DNA from: an uncultured Pseudomonadota bacterium
GTDB lineage: Bacteria > Pseudomonadota > Gammaproteobacteria > Burkholderiales > Thiobacillaceae
Assembly: GCA_903918705.1 (NCBI GenBank)
Contig: CAIXFP010000489.1
Coordinates: 1 to 8,879, forward strand
Direction: 5' to 3'
Length of the DNA stretch: 8,879 bases
A program made the translations under genes and the position numbers. Positions within the stretch are counted from its first letter, which is position 1. Each line of letters opens with the position of its first letter. The notes beneath the pieces were generated by a model. It was not told the DNA's origin, did not search any database, and saw only the letters and a list, made by a program, of their open reading frames with translations. This document shows, piece by piece, positions 6,070-8,879 of the stretch.

Positions 6070-8098
6070 TCTCCGGTTGCGCCGCGGCCAGATCCTGGCG
6101 GCAGTCCGGGTCGGACTCCACGTCGAACAGGCGCAGCAGACGGCCATCGAGCAGGGGTTGATAGACCAGTTTCCAGCGTCCGTAACGAATCATGCGATCC
6201 TTCGCAGCCACCACTTGGCGTTGGTATTCCTGCTTGATCGCCAGGGTGCCGGAATCCAGGTCGGGGATATCCAGTAATTCCAGGATCCCCGGGTAACTCA
6301 AATGGCCTGGCGGTGTGCCGGGCAGAGTTGTCAACCAGATACCGGTCTCGTAGAAAGCGGGCAATTCCGGTAACGGTGCTCCCTTGAGGGCGCTGGCCAG
6401 AGAAATGCCCTCCATGGTCGGCGCGGGCGGCAGACCCAACAACTCGAGCAAAGTTGGAGCAAGGTCGATGCTACGAGTTACCCCGTCAAGGCAGGTGGCG
6501 GCAGGCAGGGAAGGCCCGGCCATCACCACCGGAATTCGCGCCGAGAAGTCACCGATGGCTGAATTGCCCTGGCCCCAGGTCTCATGTTCGAAGAACTCCA
6601 TGCCGTGGTCGCTATAGATCACCACCAGGGTATCGTGTGTGTGGCCACTCGCCTCCAGGTAGTCGAGGATGTGCCCCACCTCGTCGTCGAAACTCTTTAC
6701 GCAGCCGTCGTAGAGATCGAGGATTTGCTCAAGGTCAAACTCCTCGCGCGGCTCACCCTGGCGCCGGATGATCTCGAACGGTTCGGTCAGTTTGGCCATG
6801 GCGAACTTGGAAGGGCCCCGATAGGCGGGGTCGGCATACATCGTGTAGTAGGGATATTCGCCGGCAAACGGCGGGTGCGTGCTGGCCATGAACACGTTGA
6901 GGAAGAACGGACGCTCGTCCGCCCCCAGTTCCTCCAGCATCTGTCGCGCACGCAAACCCAACTGGCGGGTCAGCGGCACGCCGCCGAGAAAATAGATTTC
7001 TTCGAGAAAATACTTACCGATGCGGTTGCCGAGAAACAGCGACAGGAACAAGCGGATGTCCTTGGGGCCCTGGCGCAGCAGGAACTTCAGGTTCCACTGG
7101 TCAGCCGGCACGTCCAGCGACTCGAAGCCGAGGTCGAACTTGCTCAGGTCGGAGGCCGCCCAATCTCCCACGGCGGCGGTCTGATAGCCGGCCTCGGCCA
7201 GAATGCGGGGCAGGGCCGCTTGCACCAGGCGGGTCTCCACATCGCTGACGAAATTGTCGCGCACCCCGTGACTATGCGGCCATGCCCCGGTGAACAGAGA
7301 GAGCAGGCTGGGGGCGGTGCGAGCGCAGGGGACATAGCACTGGGTGAGGACGGCGCCATGAGCGGCAAGGCGATCCAGATTGGGCGTCAACGCGCGGCGA
7401 TAGCCGGCCACGCCGAGGCGGTCCGCGCGCAGAGTGTCGGAACCGATCATCAACAAGTTGGGTTGTTTCCCCGGCGGGGCCGCAGGCATGGGCCGCGGTT
7501 CGCTATCCTCGATCCAACCGCGGTAGATCAGTTGCGCCAGACCATGCAGCATGACTAGCGCCAGCACGGAATACACCGCACCCTGCCAGAGCAGCGCCAC
7601 GATCCCCAGCGCCATCCAGGCAAGATAGAGCGCGCGGCCCCCCCATGACCATCGCTCCAGGTGTGCCGGGGTCAGTCGCTCCCAAAGCGAATAGAAGCGT
7701 GGCATCGCGTAATGCGATGACGCCACGATCACCCCCGGGGAGAGCAACAGCATCCGGCAGAACTGGAAGAAGGCCAGCAGGGCCAGGGAGAGCAATGCGG
7801 CCAGCGCAGCCAGCGCCGGATGGTAGGTCAAACCAAACAACACCAAGCCCATCAGGTAGATCATGCACCCTGGCAGAGCCAGCAGATTTGCGAGCAGGAA
7901 TGCGGCCAGTGCCAGACGCGCCACGCTTTGTACCAGTGTCGCCCGGTAATGCTGCATGACCTCGCGGCCCAATGGTGGGCCGGTCTGGCTGAAGTCGAGC
8001 AGGGACTTGCCGAGCAGCAATACGGTAAACAGCACGGCGACCAACGCGGCCATGTTGCTGGCCTGGAGCGCCAGGACAAGGAAAGCGGGATCGGTCAT
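6026..8098 (-). CDS. Polytopic membrane protein with sulfatase/alkaline-phosphatase-superfamily domain (Thr at nucleophile position)
   Basis: The 690-residue protein has about four or five hydrophobic segments in its first 195 residues (for example 5-30, 60-92, 94-119, 157-190), then a sulfatase-fold domain, probably facing the periplasm. That domain starts LLMIGSDTLRADRLG (metal ligand D221) and ends its core with IYSDHGMEFFEHETWGQGNS (D497-H498). The nucleophile segment reads CARTAPSLLSLFTG: in the C/S-x-P-S-R alignment, T261 occupies the place of the formylglycine-forming cysteine and the arginine is a leucine. This suggests a threonine-nucleophile member such as a phospho-group transferase or phosphodiesterase, not a mature sulfatase. 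The layout of several N-terminal membrane helices plus this fold resembles EptA/LtaS-type transferases, but the sequence reads closer to arylsulfatase-like proteins. The ATG at 8098 overlaps the stop of the upstream GT2 gene (ATGA). An in-frame extension to 8341 is rejected because it lies inside that gene. The acceptor is unknown. Confidence 0.85.
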   Translation of the reverse strand: MTDPAFLVLALQASNMAALVAVLFTVLLLGKSLLDFSQTGPPLGREVMQHYRATLVQSVARLALAAFLLANLLALPGCMIYLMGLVLFGLTYHPALAALAALLSLALLAFFQFCRMLLLSPGVIVASSHYAMPRFYSLWERLTPAHLERWSWGGRALYLAWMALGIVALLWQGAVYSVLALVMLHGLAQLIYRGWIEDSEPRPMPAAPPGKQPNLLMIGSDTLRADRLGVAGYRRALTPNLDRLAAHGAVLTQCYVPCARTAPSLLSLFTGAWPHSHGVRDNFVSDVETRLVQAALPRILAEAGYQTAAVGDWAASDLSKFDLGFESLDVPADQWNLKFLLRQGPKDIRLFLSLFLGNRIGKYFLEEIYFLGGVPLTRQLGLRARQMLEELGADERPFFLNVFMASTHPPFAGEYPYYTMYADPAYRGPSKFAMAKLTEPFEIIRRQGEPREEFDLEQILDLYDGCVKSFDDEVGHILDYLEASGHTHDTLVVIYSDHGMEFFEHETWGQGNSAIGDFSARIPVVMAGPSLPAATCLDGVTRSIDLAPTLLELLGLPPAPTMEGISLASALKGAPLPELPAFYETGIWLTTLPGTPPGHLSYPGILELLDIPDLDSGTLAIKQEYQRQVVAAKDRMIRYGRWKLVYQPLLDGRLLRLFDVESDPDCRQDLAAAQPEITSRLWGLLQAWMG

Positions 8099-8879
8099 GG
8101 CAGAGTGCTGCCGGCGAGCATCGCCAGCAGCAGTCCCAAGATCAGTCGTCCGCGCCCCAGCGGCGAATGCCGCAGGGCGTGCAGCAGCCAGACTAACGCC
8201 TGGCCGCGCTGGCCCGCGCGGTAGGCCCCCTTGGCATAATCGGCCAGCGCACCGGCGCAGGCCGCGTGCCAGTAGCTGCCCCGTTTGTCCGATGGCAGCA
8301 GATCCCGGTTCTTGCGGAATGAGTCCAGTGTTGCCGCGCACATGGCGGGAAGTTTGCCACTCACGCTATTGGGGGTGCGCACCACCACAGTCAGCGCTTC
8401 CGGAATGCAGGCATAGCCCGTGTGCGCAGCTAGGCGCATCCACAGATCGGGGTCCTCAAAGCCACGCAAGCGCTCGTCGAATCCGTCACCTGGTCCGAGC
8501 AACAATTCACTCCGCGCCAACACGCCCGAAGTGGAACCGCTTACCGCCGCGCTGTGCATGAACAAGGTCTCCAGGAGCGGTACCGCCGTGATTAAACAAG
8601 GCCAGTCGCGCAGGTGTTCGCCGCACGTGTCGACCACGGTGGTGGCGGTAGAACAAAAGCCCACGTCAGGACGGTTATCGAGCAGCGCGACCTGGCGTTC
8701 CAGTTTTTCCGGAAGCCAATAGTCGTCGGCATCGAGAAACGCCACATAGCGCCCGCGCACATCGCGCAGGCCGCGATTGCGCGCCGCTGCGGGGCCGCCA
8801 TTGGACTGTCCCACCATTCGCAAGCGCTCGCCGTAGCTGGCCAATACCGCCCGGCTGGTGTCCGTGCTGCCGTCATCGA
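8095..8879 (-). CDS. GT2-family (GT-A fold) glycosyltransferase, N-terminus outside the window
   Basis: The reading frame is open to the right edge, so the first part of the gene is missing. The visible protein starts at the family's hallmark DDGSTDTS segment, which follows the first beta strand and binds the nucleotide. It continues with GQSNGGPAAARNRGL, then the metal-binding DxD as VAFLDADDYWLPEKLERQ. Later GFDERLRGFEDPDLWMRLA carries the usual acidic ED motif of the acceptor side. These features define an inverting GT2 enzyme using a nucleotide-sugar donor. About 30 or fewer residues are probably missing at the N-terminus, because DDGSTD normally lies near residue 35. The C-terminal end is weakly hydrophobic (LILGLLLAMLAG), perhaps a membrane contact. 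Its stop overlaps the start of the sulfatase-like gene by four bases, so the two are translationally coupled and probably modify the same glycan. The sugar specificity is not readable. A start codon TTG at 8844 is inside the domain and is not the real start. Confidence 0.92.
   Translation of the reverse strand, partial: DDGSTDTSRAVLASYGERLRMVGQSNGGPAAARNRGLRDVRGRYVAFLDADDYWLPEKLERQVALLDNRPDVGFCSTATTVVDTCGEHLRDWPCLITAVPLLETLFMHSAAVSGSTSGVLARSELLLGPGDGFDERLRGFEDPDLWMRLAAHTGYACIPEALTVVVRTPNSVSGKLPAMCAATLDSFRKNRDLLPSDKRGSYWHAACAGALADYAKGAYRAGQRGQALVWLLHALRHSPLGRGRLILGLLLAMLAGSTLP

Noticed and set aside
6584..7558. 324-residue plus-strand reading frame opposite the sulfatase-like gene
   Set aside because: Its composition (rich in His, Val, Gly, Gln, Glu) is typical of the antisense of a GC-rich gene. 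The minus strand here encodes clear sulfatase-fold motifs.
8099..8341. 81-residue N-terminal extension of the sulfatase-like frame
   Set aside because: It lies within the GT2 coding region in another frame, is Ala/Arg/Gly-rich without motifs, and the ATG at 8098 with ATGA overlap gives a proper hydrophobic N-terminus.

Overview
The window looks like part of a chromosomal origin-proximal region from a proteobacterium, most likely a betaproteobacterium. The first 28 bases encode a tail reading YVVMPMRI followed by a stop, which matches the C-terminus of the DNA polymerase III sliding clamp (dnaN). A complete gyrB follows after only 73 bases. The usual gammaproteobacterial order is dnaA-dnaN-recF-gyrB. 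Here recF is missing from its slot, as in many Betaproteobacteria. The GyrB sequence also has a betaproteobacterial feel, but I judged this by eye and ran no search.

Plus strand, left to right: dnaN tail (2-28); gyrB (102-2573), whose GTG start lies inside a parS-like palindrome (94-109); a membrane-anchored NodB/CE4-like putative polysaccharide deacetylase (2588-3784); a GT4-family glycosyltransferase (3787-4938); a 309-base non-coding stretch with a possible leader hairpin; and a secreted TPR protein of unknown function (5248-6069). The gaps between gyrB, the deacetylase-like gene and the GT4 gene are 14 and 2 bases, so the two carbohydrate genes probably ride on the gyrB transcript. The TPR gene has its own leader and a lower GC content, and looks like a separate unit.

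Minus strand, reading right to left: a GT2-family glycosyltransferase that runs off the right edge (8879-8095), then a polytopic membrane protein with a C-terminal sulfatase/alkaline-phosphatase-superfamily domain (8098-6026). These two overlap by ATGA and form an operon. The sulfatase-like gene ends inside the 3' end of the convergent TPR gene, a 44-base tail-to-tail overlap.

Taken together, the non-housekeeping genes (deacetylase-like, GT4, GT2, membrane sulfatase/transferase-like, secreted TPR) suggest a cell-surface or exported glycan function inserted beside the replication genes. No transposase, integrase, tRNA, rRNA or CRISPR array was seen. The most notable points are the parS-like site built into the gyrB start, the coupling of glycan genes to gyrB, a threonine instead of the formylglycine cysteine in the sulfatase-like protein, and the unassigned cysteine-motif TPR protein.
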